The notes: a model not told the origin generated them from the sequence alone. A stretch of 62,343 nucleotides of DNA from Clostridiales bacterium (GCA_012719035.1 JAAYBD010000001.1:1-62343); one strand, 5' to 3'; positions 44,443 to 54,121 are shown, counted from the first letter of the stretch. Numbers and translations: made by a program.

Positions 44443-46668
44443 TTAGTCGCCGGCTCGCGTTATTTCGGAAACGCCCGGTATCGTTTTCAGACGGCTTATT
44501 ATGATATCGAGGTCATTTAAGTTTTTTACCTCAAGCGTTACAACTGCCGTTGATTTTACCCCATCCAAGTCTCTTGCGGCAAGACTAAGCACCTTTGCGC
44601 TCAGGGAATTCAAGACCGTTGCAATATCCATAAGGAAACCGCTTCTCTCGCGGGCAAGGATTTTTATAGTCGTGATGTAGCTTTCATTCGGCGCATCCGT
44701 CCAGCTTACACTGATCCACCGCCCTCCGTCTTTCGGGTCGTCTTTGCTCATGAGGTAGTTCTTACAGTCTGTTCTGTGCACAGAAACACCGTAGCCTCTT
44801 GTTATAAATCCGACAATATCATCCCCGGGAACAGGCGTACAGCAGCGCGAGAACTTAACAAGGCAGTTATCAAGCCCTTCAACCAGAACCCCATGAACGG
44901 AGTGCTTTTCCATCTGCTGTCCCTTGCGCTGTTCTGCTTTTTCCGTTATCCTCTCGATCGTGGTCTTCGGCGGAAGCTTCTGGCTTTTTGCGATCTCATC
45001 TTTTATTTTGTTTACTGCACGTATGGCGGTCATGCCGCCATAGCCAATAGAAGCAAAAACATCATCAAGCGAGAAAACGGCGAGCTTTTTCAGAATGTGC
45101 GGAAGTATTTCCTCATCCGTAACTGCCGCCATGGATATACCCGCCTGCCTAAGTTCGGATTCAAACGCGGCTTTGCCGTTTATGATGTTCTCCTCACGCT
45201 TTTCTTTTTTGAACCACTGTTTGATTTTCGATCTTGCCGAACCGCTTTTTGCAATTTTCATCCAATCGCGGCTTGGTCCGGGTGCAGATTTTGAAGTCAG
45301 CACCTCTACTATATCTCCGTTTTGCAAAACCCTGTCAAAGGAAACAATACGTCCGTTTACCTTCGCTCCTACCATACGGTTTCCGATTGCAGAGTGTATT
45401 CCATAGGCAAAGTCAATCGGAGTCGCGCCCGCAGGAAGATTAATCACATCGCCCTGGGGAGTAAAAACGAAAACTTCGTCGGAGAACATATCGATTTTCA
45501 GGTCATGGAAGAAGTCCTGCGCATCGCTGTCCGCCTGTGCCTCAAGAAGCCGGCGTACCCACGCGAATTTCTCCTCATCGCCCATTTTGACACCCTGATC
45601 TCCAGACTTATATTTCCAGTGTGCCGCAACGCCGTATTCTGCTGTATGGTGCATATCCCATGTACGTATCTGCACCTCGAACGGGATGCCCTCGGAGCCG
45701 ATTACAGTTGTGTGTATGCTCTGATACATATTGGGCTTGGGAGTAGAAATATAGTCCTTGAATCTGCCTGGAAGCGGCTTATACATATCATGGATATGTC
45801 CCAGAACGTTGTAGCAGTCCGCGATATTGTCGACTATGACGCGGAAAGCGCAGAGGTCAAAAATTTCATTTATCTGCTTGTTCTGGGAATACATTTTGCG
45901 GTAAATGCTGTAAATATGCTTTATTCGGCTGGAGATAGTGCCGTTAATTCCCCAGTCATCAAGCCTTGCCTTTATTTTCTGCTCAACGCTCTCCATAAAA
46001 ACTTCAAGAGCGGACATGCGTGCGTTGAGAGTATCGGTGATCTCTTTATAGCCTATAGGGTCAAGGTATAAAAGCGAAAGGTCTTCAAGCTCCCACTTGA
46101 CCCTTTGCATACCAAGACGATGGGCAATAGGCGCGTAGATTTCCATCGTTTCAAGAGACTTTGTTCTTTGCTTTTCTTTTGTCTGGAATTCCATGGTGCG
46201 CATATTGTGCAGACGGTCGGCAATTTTTATAAGGATAACGCGGATATCCTTTGCCATAGCCATCAGCATTTTGCGCATGTTCTCCATCTGCTCGTCCTCT
46301 TTGCTTGTATACTGGACGCGCGTCAGTTTTGTAACGCCTTCGACGATATCCGCTACGGTGGTTCCAAACTGTTTTTCGATGTCATGGTAAGCAAGCGAAG
46401 TATCCTCAATGCAGTCGTGTAAAAGTGCGGCAATAATAGAGTCCTCGTCAAGACCCATTTCAACGCATATCTGCGCAGCCGCTATGGTATGAGTAACGTA
46501 ATCAGAACCTTCCTTGCGCTTTTGCCCGCTATGGGCTATGACCGCACACTCGTAAGCTGCGCGAATGCGCCCGATGTCTGCGGTAGGATTATATTCAAGA
46601 ACGCTCTTTTCCAGTTGCTCATACATTTTTTCAGGGGAAAGAAACTCCCTTTTACTGTCTTCCTGCAT
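44443..46668 (-). CDS. relA: Bifunctional (p)ppGpp synthetase/hydrolase (RelA/SpoT)
   Basis: A 741-residue RSH enzyme that makes and degrades (p)ppGpp in the stringent response. The HD hydrolase site is intact (HSGQKRKEGSDYVTHTI...LLHDCIEDTS, about 52-100). The synthetase region has GRFKDYISTPKPNMYQSIHT near 305. A TGS domain (VFVFTPQGDVINLPAGATPIDFAYGIH) and a C-terminal ACT domain follow. Having both active sites is normal for Firmicutes Rel. It starts 24 bases after recJ; the apt gene often found between them is missing. Confidence 0.97.
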   Translation of the reverse strand: MQEDSKREFLSPEKMYEQLEKSVLEYNPTADIGRIRAAYECAVIAHSGQKRKEGSDYVTHTIAAAQICVEMGLDEDSIIAALLHDCIEDTSLAYHDIEKQFGTTVADIVEGVTKLTRVQYTSKEDEQMENMRKMLMAMAKDIRVILIKIADRLHNMRTMEFQTKEKQRTKSLETMEIYAPIAHRLGMQRVKWELEDLSLLYLDPIGYKEITDTLNARMSALEVFMESVEQKIKARLDDWGINGTISSRIKHIYSIYRKMYSQNKQINEIFDLCAFRVIVDNIADCYNVLGHIHDMYKPLPGRFKDYISTPKPNMYQSIHTTVIGSEGIPFEVQIRTWDMHHTAEYGVAAHWKYKSGDQGVKMGDEEKFAWVRRLLEAQADSDAQDFFHDLKIDMFSDEVFVFTPQGDVINLPAGATPIDFAYGIHSAIGNRMVGAKVNGRIVSFDRVLQNGDIVEVLTSKSAPGPSRDWMKIAKSGSARSKIKQWFKKEKREENIINGKAAFESELRQAGISMAAVTDEEILPHILKKLAVFSLDDVFASIGYGGMTAIRAVNKIKDEIAKSQKLPPKTTIERITEKAEQRKGQQMEKHSVHGVLVEGLDNCLVKFSRCCTPVPGDDIVGFITRGYGVSVHRTDCKNYLMSKDDPKDGGRWISVSWTDAPNESYITTIKILARERSGFLMDIATVLNSLSAKVLSLAARDLDGVKSTAVVTLEVKNLNDLDIIISRLKTIPGVSEITRAGD

Positions 46669-46692
46669 ATCTATATACCTCGTAATACTGTT

Positions 46693-48747
46693 TTATTTCT
46701 CTGCTGAAACCTGTTTTCTAAACGCCGCTCTCACATTGCTGTCCCACAGCAGCCTGAAAAGCGGGGATCTGTCCAAGTCAGTTTTTGCTCCGTTGTCGCA
46801 GGCAAAACCGCAGATGCGCCCGTCCTGTGTGCTGAGCTTAAGCAATTTCAGCTCATTAAATATCTTTATGCACAGGCAAAATTTAACAGGTTCCATAAAG
46901 CTGAGCTTACAATTTCGGGCAAGCTCGTCATAGCTTAACTCTATGTGGCCTCCTAACTGTTTTATCGTACGCCACACCCTCGCCAGTTCATCCCTTTTCG
47001 GGCGGAAAATCCGAAGCTCATCAATGCATATTTCCCCGCGTTCAAGAATGCCGCGGCACTTTCTGAGCGTTTCAGAGGGGCGTATATCGCTTATAAGCAG
47101 CTGGACGCTGCGGTGCGAATGGAAATCGTTAATCTGCGGAGTAAAACAGATATCAACGGTCATCCCCTCTTTGACATTCAGACTATCAAGTGAATGCGAA
47201 AAAAATACGCAGTCAAAATGTATGCCCCTTTTCATAATGCGCATGCGGAGATGCCTGCCGTTGCCAACCGGTGTAATGCTTTCCAGCACCGCATCGCAGA
47301 TGCACATTAAAGGACGCTCGTTTTCGCATCCGCAGGGCTCAAGCTCATCGAGTGACTTCACCCCTTCTATGCTCAGAACAGACGGATTCTTGATAAGAAG
47401 CTCAGGCTCGATTGCGGGATGCTCTGTGGGCGGATTTCGCCTGTAATATTCGGACAAAGCATTCCTGAACGCCTCTATCTTCTCTGTCTTAATGTTCAGT
47501 CCGGCCGCAAAAGCGTGCCCTCCGAAACTCTCAAGGTATTCGGAACAGGCTGAAAGTGCTTCAAAAAGGTTGAAATCACCGTAACTGCGGCAGGAACCCT
47601 TTCCGTTCTCGCTTCCAATGCAGATCATTATAGTCGGAACCTTGAATTCCTCCGTCAGACGAGATGCCGCAATTCCGACAACGCCGGGGTGCCAAGTTTC
47701 GCTCTCCAAAACAATCGGTCTGTCTTTATCATCTGACGTGAGGACAGCCAAAGCGTCTTCCCAAACTTTTGTTTCCAGCTCCTGACGGCGACGGTTCAAA
47801 TCGCAAAGCTCCTTTGCGCAGGAGTATGCCTCCCCCTGCTTGTCGGAAAGAAGCAGCTTGAGTGATATTTCGGTTTTGCAAAGCCTGCCTGCCGCGTTTA
47901 TTCTCGGTGCAAGCATAAAGCCCACTGTTGCCGCAGATACAGGTTTTCTTGCGGCTCCGGATTCCTCTAAAAGTGCTGCAAATCCCGCTCTGGGGTTATT
48001 TTTAAGCTTGCTAAGCCCTTTGTACACCAGATATCGGTTTTCCCCGATAAGCGGCATCACGTCCGCAATAGTTCCTACAGCAACAAGGTCAGCATAACGT
48101 TCAAGAGGCGCTTTAAGGTCCTTCTCCAAAGCACAGACAAGCTTGAATGCAACCCCTACTCCGGCAAGAAACTCAAATGGATATTCGGAGTTTGGGCGTT
48201 TCGGGTCAATGACCGCAACAGCTTTGGGCAAAGACTGCGGGCATTCGTGGTGGTCTGTGATGATTATGTCCATTCCGAGGCTTTTCGCATACTCGGTTTC
48301 AGAGACTGCGGTTATGCCGCAGTCCACAGTTACAACGAGAACCACTCCTTTTTGGTAAAGGATCTCAATTGCTTTTTCGTTTACGCCATAGCCCTCGCAA
48401 AGCCTGTCCGGTATGTATACCTCACATTCAAGACCGCGCCGTCTGAAATAATCTAAAAGCAGGCAGGAGGACGTGATGCCGTCAACGTCATAATCGCCGT
48501 ATACGGCAACCTTCTGCTTTTTTTCTATGGCGAGCTCTATGCGCGTTACAGCCTTTTCCATATCACTCAGCAGCATCGGATCGCATACCAGTTCCTCGCT
48601 GCGTAACAGATAGCTTTTTGCTTTTTCGGGTGTATCGGCACCTCTCGCCTGTAAGACAGCCGCCAAGAGAGGTGCATATCCCATGTCCGTAAGTACGGTA
48701 TTTATTTCATCAGTGCATAAAGGCAGCTTCCATTCATTATGTTCCAT
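46693..48747 (-). CDS. recJ: Single-stranded-DNA exonuclease RecJ
   Basis: A 684-residue 5'-3' ssDNA exonuclease for recombination and mismatch repair. The DHH motifs are AVYGDYDVDGITSSCLL (near 75), VTVDCGITA and IIITDHHECPQ (near 155). The DHHA1 motif is FGGHAFAAGLNI near 400. The start is ATG 48747, six bases after AGAGG; an ATG 15 bases upstream is less well placed. A C-terminal part after residue 560 is family-variable. It has its own promoter at 48869 and leads the run to relA and dtd. Confidence 0.96.
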   Translation of the reverse strand: MEHNEWKLPLCTDEINTVLTDMGYAPLLAAVLQARGADTPEKAKSYLLRSEELVCDPMLLSDMEKAVTRIELAIEKKQKVAVYGDYDVDGITSSCLLLDYFRRRGLECEVYIPDRLCEGYGVNEKAIEILYQKGVVLVVTVDCGITAVSETEYAKSLGMDIIITDHHECPQSLPKAVAVIDPKRPNSEYPFEFLAGVGVAFKLVCALEKDLKAPLERYADLVAVGTIADVMPLIGENRYLVYKGLSKLKNNPRAGFAALLEESGAARKPVSAATVGFMLAPRINAAGRLCKTEISLKLLLSDKQGEAYSCAKELCDLNRRRQELETKVWEDALAVLTSDDKDRPIVLESETWHPGVVGIAASRLTEEFKVPTIMICIGSENGKGSCRSYGDFNLFEALSACSEYLESFGGHAFAAGLNIKTEKIEAFRNALSEYYRRNPPTEHPAIEPELLIKNPSVLSIEGVKSLDELEPCGCENERPLMCICDAVLESITPVGNGRHLRMRIMKRGIHFDCVFFSHSLDSLNVKEGMTVDICFTPQINDFHSHRSVQLLISDIRPSETLRKCRGILERGEICIDELRIFRPKRDELARVWRTIKQLGGHIELSYDELARNCKLSFMEPVKFCLCIKIFNELKLLKLSTQDGRICGFACDNGAKTDLDRSPLFRLLWDSNVRAAFRKQVSAEK

Positions 48748-48868
48748 TTCATTCCTCTGCATACGCTCCGCACGGGTTTATGAATAAACCGTGCCCCTTA
48801 ACCACACAAAATGCCCCAAAAGCACTAAATTGATTAAGAATATCGGATTTTTTACTAAACAGATTAAT

Positions 48869-48897
48869 ATTATAACAGATTAAGTAATTGCGGGCAA
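48869..48897 (-). promoter_or_regulatory. Promoter of recJ-relA-dtd
   Basis: On the minus strand, TTGCCC (48892-48897), 17 bases, TATAAT (48869-48874). It leaves about 115 bases of leader before recJ. The remaining part of the 398-base spacer 48763-49160 holds only this promoter and that of tRNA-Leu. Confidence 0.72.
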
Positions 48898-49101
48898 TAC
48901 AGAAGCCGAAAAAGCTCCGTAATTTGACACTAAATTCACCTGCCCCACCGGCGCAAATCCAAGCTTTTACGCTTAGTTTGCCAAAAACGCTCATCCACAG
49001 TTTTGACGAATAAAAAGCGGATATAATCATAGTTGAAGCATCGGCTTAAAGACCAGAAAAATACAGCTCAAAACATGTGCTCCGTTTAGCTTTTCACGTA
49101 C

Positions 49102-49130
49102 TTGACAGCACACGCTCATCGTGTTAACAT
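49102..49130 (+). promoter_or_regulatory. Promoter of tRNA-Leu
   Basis: TTGACA (49102-49107), 17 bases, TAACAT (49125-49130), ending 30 bases before the tRNA. Confidence 0.82.
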
Positions 49131-49160
49131 ACGGAGTGTCGCAGTTTCATGCCTCCATAT

Positions 49161-49249
49161 GCCGGTGTGGCGGAATTGGCAGACGCCCGGGACTTAAAAT
49201 CCCGTGAGGATAAAACCTCGTACCGGTTCGATCCCGGTCACCGGCACCA
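49161..49249 (+). tRNA. tRNA-Leu (anticodon TAA)
   Basis: A class II tRNA of 89 bases with a long variable arm (TGAGGATAAAACCTCG). The acceptor is GCCGGTG/CACCGGC, the loop CTTAAAA gives TAA, and CCA is encoded. Confidence 0.97.
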
Positions 49250-49250
49250 T

Positions 49251-49280
49251 AGCCCGTCAGCCCTTGGCTGACGGGCTTTT
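49251..49280 (+). terminator. Terminator of tRNA-Leu
   Basis: AGCCCGTCAGCC/GGCTGACGGGCT has a 3-base loop, followed by TTTTG. It starts two bases after the tRNA. Confidence 0.92.
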
Positions 49281-49902
49281 GTGGTTTTCATAAGGGATGC
49301 AGAATTTTGATTTTGGGCGCCGAAATTCCGGCTTGAAATCGCCGCATCGATCCTCCGGAAGCGAAAATGTCCCCGTTCTCCTCCGCCGGAAAAACGTGCA
49401 GAATAGCGTCGGCGGACAAGGCTTTCAAGCTGAACCCAAGAAGCTTCCGCAGACACTCGATGGTCTTTTTGACGCCGCGGACACAGTAAGACATGCAGAT
49501 CGTGTGCTCACTCTGCATCCGGACGGAGAAGAATAAGAAGCTAAAAACATATAATACTGCCAATAATTAATAAAAACAACTAGTATAGACGCCGTTAAAG
49601 TTATAATTTTTATAATGTAGATCAAGCGATTAAACGGCAGACTATATATGCCGCAGAGATGCAGAAAGACCGGTCCGCAAGAAAAGTGCGGACCGGTCTG
49701 CTTTGCAGCACGGCGCGAAAATGCAGAAACATATCGGCTGCTATGAGAAGACAACTGTTAGCGAATATGTAAAGACAAGATAATGTCTGCAATAATGATA
49801 ACGTGAAAGCAAACAAGAGAAAACATTAGAGAGATAAGAAAACAGTTTCTTCTAACCGGAATGTCCGTCCGTGCCGCGGACTTTAAAAAGCGCTGTCTGT
49901 GC
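49281..49902. other. Gene-poor spacer with one strong hairpin
   Basis: This 622-base stretch has only short frames with no recognisable content. At 49667-49699 there is a perfect 13-bp stem (AGACCGGTCCGCA/TGCGGACCGGTCT). On the minus strand it is followed by TTCTGC, so it may end the flavoprotein transcript, but it lies about 200 bases after the stop and lacks a good T-tract. Nothing else is seen. Confidence 0.55.
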
Positions 49903-52584
49903 TTATTTCGCTGCCTTGCGAACAGTGATATTGTGCTGGCGCTCCTCGGCGTACTTGGCAAGGGCCTCGTGGCGGTCGAAGAATTCTACGCTCTGGATAT
50001 CATAGCTGCGAATGAGATGGATGGCATCGAATTTGCAGCGCGTGGTGCAGACGCCGCAGCCGATGCACTTGTTCTTGTCGACGATGGTGGCGCCGCAGCC
50101 AAGGCAGCGGGCGGTCTCTTTCTTGAGCTGCTCCTCGGTGAAGGTCGTTCGGGCATCATGGAAGCTGCCTGCGTTTTCTTTCCTGTACAGCGGACGCTGA
50201 CGCGGCGTGCTGTCAAATCCATCCGCCTTGATGGCGTCCTTGTCGAGGTTATCCTTATCAAGTGACTTGAAAATGCGGCGGTTGCGGCCAATGGTCAGGC
50301 TCTGTCCGGGCCATACGGAGCGGTGGATGGAGATTGCACCTTCCTTGCCGGCCGCAATCGCATCGATGGCAAACTTCGGACCGGTAAAGACGTCGCCGCC
50401 GACAAAGATATCCGGCTGCGCGGTCTGATAGGTAAGAGAGTCCGCCTTCGCTGTGTTGCCTCCGCCAAGCTCAACCTTCTCGCCGTCGAGGAGGTTGCCC
50501 CAATCGATGCTCTGACCAACGCTCATGATAACGAAGTCCGCCGGAACGGTGATGACATCACTCTCATCATACTGCGGGTTGAATTTGTGATCCTTGTCAA
50601 AGACAGAGATACACTTTTTGAACTCGACGCCGGTTACCTTGCCGTCCTCGACAATGATGCGCTTCGGACCCCAGCCGTTGTTGATAGCGATGCCTTCGCC
50701 GCGGGCTTCTTCAAGCTCCTCGGGCAAAGCGGGCATTTCTTTCTCGCTTTCAAGGCAGTACATAGAGGTATTTTCAGAACCCGTGCGGGTAGCGGTCCGG
50801 GCAACGTCGATAGCGACATTGCCGCCGCCGATGACGACTACGTTGCCAGAAAGCTTAACTGTTTTGCAGAGGTTGATCTTGCGGAGAAACTCAACGCCGG
50901 ACATAACGCCCTCAGCATCCTCGCCTTCGATGCCGAGCTTGCGTCCTGCCTGAGCGCCGATGGCGATGTAGAAGGCCTCAAAGCCCTGTTTGCGGAGTTC
51001 GGCAATCGTGACGTCCTTGCCAACCTCGCAGTTGGTCCTAAACTCGACGCCCATCTGGCGCAAAACGTCGATCTCGGCGCGAACAACGTCCTTCTCAAGA
51101 CGGAAGGATGGGATGCCCAGCATCATCATGCCGCCGACAACGCGCTGCTTTTCAAAGACGGTGACCTTGTATCCGTCCGCCGCGAGGTAGTAGGCGCAGG
51201 ACAAACCGGCAGGACCGGAGCCAATGACGGCGATGGATTTGCCGTAGTTGTGGAGCTTCTTCGGGATGAACTGGAAGCCGGATTCCAATTCCTTATCGGC
51301 GATGAACTTTTTGATCTCGTCGATGGCGACCGGCTGATCGATGTCGCCGCGGGTACACTCGTTTTCACAGTTGTGCGGGCAGATACGGCCGCAGATCGCG
51401 GGGAACGGGTTTTCCTTTTTAATGAGTTCGAGGGCGTCGATATAGTTGCCCTCGGCGGCTTTTTTGATGTAGCCCTGAACGGCAATGTGGGCAGGGCAAG
51501 TCGTTTTACAGGGAGCCGTACCGGTCTCAACGACGTTTTCACGGTTCTCGCGATAGTTGACGTTCCATTTTTCGGGACCCCACTCGGTGTCGCGCGGAAG
51601 GTCGGCAAGCGTGTGCTCGATTGGCGTCTTGGTGCAGACCTTCTGACCAAGCTTCAAGGCATTGTTCGGGCAAGTTTCTACGCACTGTCCGCAGGCAACG
51701 CAGTTTTCGGCGTTAACAACAGCCTCATAATTGGAGCGGGAGGCATCCGGCGTGTTGAAATACTGTGTTGCACCGAGGGCGAGACAGGTACCGGGCATGC
51801 AGTTGCAGATTGCGACGGAAACGCCCTTGTTAAGCGTGGTAATCTGGTGAACGCAGCCAATCTCCTCGAAATATTTGATCTTTGCATAGGCTTCTTCCTT
51901 AGTGATCTTGAAGCCGCGGCCGTTGGCGACAAACATGTCGGCGGCCATGCCGAGGAACATGCACATACCCGTTTCAAAGTCCGCGGCGCCCTCAAGGTCG
52001 CCGCCGCCTTCGTTCATAAAGCGGCGCACACGGCGGCATTGACAAGGCAGGAGCGCGATGTGGTTCTTGTTCTGTTCGATGTAGTAGCTCACGCGGTCAA
52101 AGTCGATCTGCTCGGTGGTAGTTGGGATAGCCTTTTCAACCGGGATCGTGCGCATGACGCCCGCGCCCATCGGGATGCCGGCAATGTAGTTCTCCATGGA
52201 CTTTGTAGCATGACCCTGAAAGCAGCGCGGAACTTCGGGGTGTTCGTTGCAGAATTCCTCGTTGACGAGCATAAACTCAAAGACACCGGGCGCGTAGACG
52301 AGCATCATGAAAACTTCCATGCCGAACTTTTCGACCTTGGCGATGACGCCGATGTCGGCAAGCTCACGCAGAAGATCGAGCGTCTTCTCGGGCGAGAAGC
52401 CGGTCGCTTCCGCGATGCTCTCCGGGAAAGCGGGCTGCAGAAGATCCATCGCCAAAAGGACGGCGATCTGGTCGTCCGTGATCCAGTTTTCAAAGAGCTT
52501 ATACTCTGCACAATCCTCGTCGATTGTGTAGTGACCGTCGCTGATCTTTTCGCACAGCTCGATCAAGTTTTTTCTGACTGCCAT
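49903..52584 (-). CDS. Multi-cluster Fe-S flavoprotein, GltD/NfnB-like pyridine-nucleotide oxidoreductase
   Basis: An 893-residue composite redox enzyme. Residues 1-170 are helical without clear family. A cysteine cluster follows (LLPCQCRRVRRFM, AICNCMPGTC), then a ferredoxin motif (CVACGQCVETCPNNAL). A GltD-type cluster domain comes next (CKTTCPAHIAVQ, CGRICPHNCENEC), with an FAD loop (AVIGSGPAGLSCAYYLA near 460) and an NAD(P) loop (VVVIGGGNVAIDVARTATR near 595). A C-terminal ferredoxin motif ends it (CIGCGVCTTRCKF). It should move electrons between NAD(P)H and ferredoxin or another partner; the partner is unknown. GC-richer codon use than its neighbours suggests transfer. A LysR gene is divergent. 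ATG 52584, AGGAGG. Confidence 0.88.
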   Translation of the reverse strand: MAVRKNLIELCEKISDGHYTIDEDCAEYKLFENWITDDQIAVLLAMDLLQPAFPESIAEATGFSPEKTLDLLRELADIGVIAKVEKFGMEVFMMLVYAPGVFEFMLVNEEFCNEHPEVPRCFQGHATKSMENYIAGIPMGAGVMRTIPVEKAIPTTTEQIDFDRVSYYIEQNKNHIALLPCQCRRVRRFMNEGGGDLEGAADFETGMCMFLGMAADMFVANGRGFKITKEEAYAKIKYFEEIGCVHQITTLNKGVSVAICNCMPGTCLALGATQYFNTPDASRSNYEAVVNAENCVACGQCVETCPNNALKLGQKVCTKTPIEHTLADLPRDTEWGPEKWNVNYRENRENVVETGTAPCKTTCPAHIAVQGYIKKAAEGNYIDALELIKKENPFPAICGRICPHNCENECTRGDIDQPVAIDEIKKFIADKELESGFQFIPKKLHNYGKSIAVIGSGPAGLSCAYYLAADGYKVTVFEKQRVVGGMMMLGIPSFRLEKDVVRAEIDVLRQMGVEFRTNCEVGKDVTIAELRKQGFEAFYIAIGAQAGRKLGIEGEDAEGVMSGVEFLRKINLCKTVKLSGNVVVIGGGNVAIDVARTATRTGSENTSMYCLESEKEMPALPEELEEARGEGIAINNGWGPKRIIVEDGKVTGVEFKKCISVFDKDHKFNPQYDESDVITVPADFVIMSVGQSIDWGNLLDGEKVELGGGNTAKADSLTYQTAQPDIFVGGDVFTGPKFAIDAIAAGKEGAISIHRSVWPGQSLTIGRNRRIFKSLDKDNLDKDAIKADGFDSTPRQRPLYRKENAGSFHDARTTFTEEQLKKETARCLGCGATIVDKNKCIGCGVCTTRCKFDAIHLIRSYDIQSVEFFDRHEALAKYAEERQHNITVRKAAK

Positions 52585-52715
52585 TTTTTGTCCTCCTACT
52601 GATATTTATTCTGATACTGCCAAAGTGCTTCTCCTTACCATGATATTATTTAGGCACTTTATCTAAAGTATAGTATAAGAGATAACAGAAATAAAGAAAA
52701 GCATAAAATGTCTTG

Positions 52716-52745
52716 CTTATCTACAACAAAAAGTTGTAATATAAG
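52716..52745. promoter_or_regulatory. LysR-type dyad operator between the flavoprotein and its regulator
   Basis: CTTAT-c-TACAAC-aaaaa-GTTGTA-at-ATAAG is an almost perfect 30-base dyad holding a T-N11-A core. It lies 45 bases before the LysR start and about 130 bases before the flavoprotein start. A TATACT box for the flavoprotein lies near 52670 without a good -35, as expected for an activated promoter. Confidence 0.7.
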
Positions 52746-52790
52746 AGTGAAAATACTTGTTTTGCCTGCGTTTTAAAAGGAGGTAAGGCT

Positions 52791-53693
52791 ATGCAGATAC
52801 AGGCGATAGAGACCTTTCTGATGGTCTACGACACCCGGAACCTCTCCCGAGCGAGCGAAAGGCTGTATGTTTCGCAGCAATGCCTCAGCCGGCAAATTCG
52901 GGGGCTGGAGGCAGAGCTTGGCGTGCAGCTCTTTATCCGGCAGAAGACCGGAATGCTTCCAACCGATGTAAGTCATCAGATCTATCCTGTACTGCAGGAG
53001 ATGATGGATCGGTTTGAACAAGCCCGCGATATCTGCAGCACACAGGAGTGCAAAGCTGCGCCAAAGCTTACTATCGCGCTGTCGGACGGCATGTCAAACT
53101 ATATCGATGTCAGTCTGCTGTCCGAACTTGCCCGGGACTTCTCCGGTTCGGAGCTTGTGATCGAAGAGCGCCCCGGCGTCGAGTGCATCCGCCTGCTGTG
53201 CCGGGGAAAGGTCGACATGGCCTTTTTGCTCGAGCCTTTTGACGACACAATGCTTGAACATGAGCTGCTCCGCGAGGATTTTGGCTGCATTGTCATGCTC
53301 AAAACCCACCCATTGGCGGCAGAAACAGGACCAGTCCCCTTTTCCGCGCTTAAAGGCGTAAAGACCGTCACCGGTTCCAATACGAACTGCGCTGCTTTGC
53401 ATTTGCAGCATTACTGCGAGCAGTCAAATGTCTGGCCGCAGTATGTGGCAAATGTAACAAATCTGGTCGGATTTATAAACCATCTCAAACGTGACGACAT
53501 CGTCGTGACGCTTTTGAGTTGCGAAATCCCGCACATTACGAACCCGGACGTCGTCATCCGCAAGATCGTCGACCCAGTGCTGATGGGAAAGTGCCACTGC
53601 TGCTACCGCACCAGCTCGCCTCAGAGACCACTTTTGCGAGAATTGACGAAGCGGATCAAAGAGACTTATAAGAGTCCTGAGAATTTTGAATAA
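52791..53693 (+). CDS. LysR-family regulator, divergent from the flavoprotein gene
   Basis: A 300-residue LysR protein. The winged-helix domain is MQIQAIETFLMVYDTRNLSR, then ASERLYVSQQCLSRQIRGLEAELG. The effector domain starts near 90 and is cysteine-rich towards the end (CHCCYRTSS). AGGAGG precedes ATG 52791. Like the flavoprotein gene it is GC-richer than the DNA on both sides, and the two are divergent around a dyad operator. It most likely regulates that gene and itself in response to a small ligand. Confidence 0.93.
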   Translation: MQIQAIETFLMVYDTRNLSRASERLYVSQQCLSRQIRGLEAELGVQLFIRQKTGMLPTDVSHQIYPVLQEMMDRFEQARDICSTQECKAAPKLTIALSDGMSNYIDVSLLSELARDFSGSELVIEERPGVECIRLLCRGKVDMAFLLEPFDDTMLEHELLREDFGCIVMLKTHPLAAETGPVPFSALKGVKTVTGSNTNCAALHLQHYCEQSNVWPQYVANVTNLVGFINHLKRDDIVVTLLSCEIPHITNPDVVIRKIVDPVLMGKCHCCYRTSSPQRPLLRELTKRIKETYKSPENFE

Positions 53694-54121
53694 CAAACAG
53701 AATCCTCAAGTCTGTCTTTCAGAATTTCAATTGCCACCTTTATTCTCATATTGCTTATTAGGTGAACGAGAAGCAACTGCATATATGAAAGCAGTCTGCG
53801 CTGCTCAAGACGGCTCGTACTTATATTCCATTGATTCCATTCTACCATAATGCCGAAAATCCGCACTTGATTTGCAGTGATAAAATCAAAATAATAGAAC
53901 CTGTGCGAATAGACTTCAATCTATTCGCACAGGTTCTTACGTTGCTGTTGAGCTGAAATATTAAACTACTAATATCCGCCTGATTTAACATGGCAAAACC
54001 GCGACCCTCATTGCTATTATATACAGGCGTTTTCCAGCTCCGGTCTCCACCACTATGAAGCGCAGAAGTCTGGAATTTTGAACAGTTACAGAAAAGCAAT
54101 GTTCACACTTGCCAAATCAAG
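53694..54121. other. Convergent intergenic region with remnant-like short frames
   Basis: This 428-base spacer between the LysR gene and the ABC operon has short minus-strand frames of 66 and 85 codons. These show no family features I recognise, and one overlaps the LysR end. A drop in GC content near 53700 marks the border of the GC-rich island. Apart from the terminator nothing is supported. Confidence 0.45.
53896..53937 (-). terminator. Terminator of the methyltransferase/ABC operon
   Basis: A perfect 18-bp stem (AGAACCTGTGCGAATAGA and its complement) has a 6-base loop, followed on the minus strand by ATTATTTTGATTTT. It lies 185 bases after the last ATPase gene. Confidence 0.88.

Noticed and set aside
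49288-49563. Short overlapping frames on both strands after tRNA-Leu
   Set aside because: They have no recognisable domain, no good ribosome site, and mutually overlapping shadows, so coding is not supported.
50323-52602. A 759-codon open frame on the plus strand opposite the flavoprotein gene
   Set aside because: It is antisense to a gene with clear Fe-S, FAD and NAD(P) motifs. It shows low-complexity composition (rich in D, A, V, L) and no domain. Long antisense frames are expected from GC-biased codons.
53666-54099. Minus-strand frames of 66 and 85 codons that might be transposase remnants
   Set aside because: No DDE or other transposase motif, no terminal repeats and no target duplication could be seen. 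One frame overlaps the LysR 3' end.
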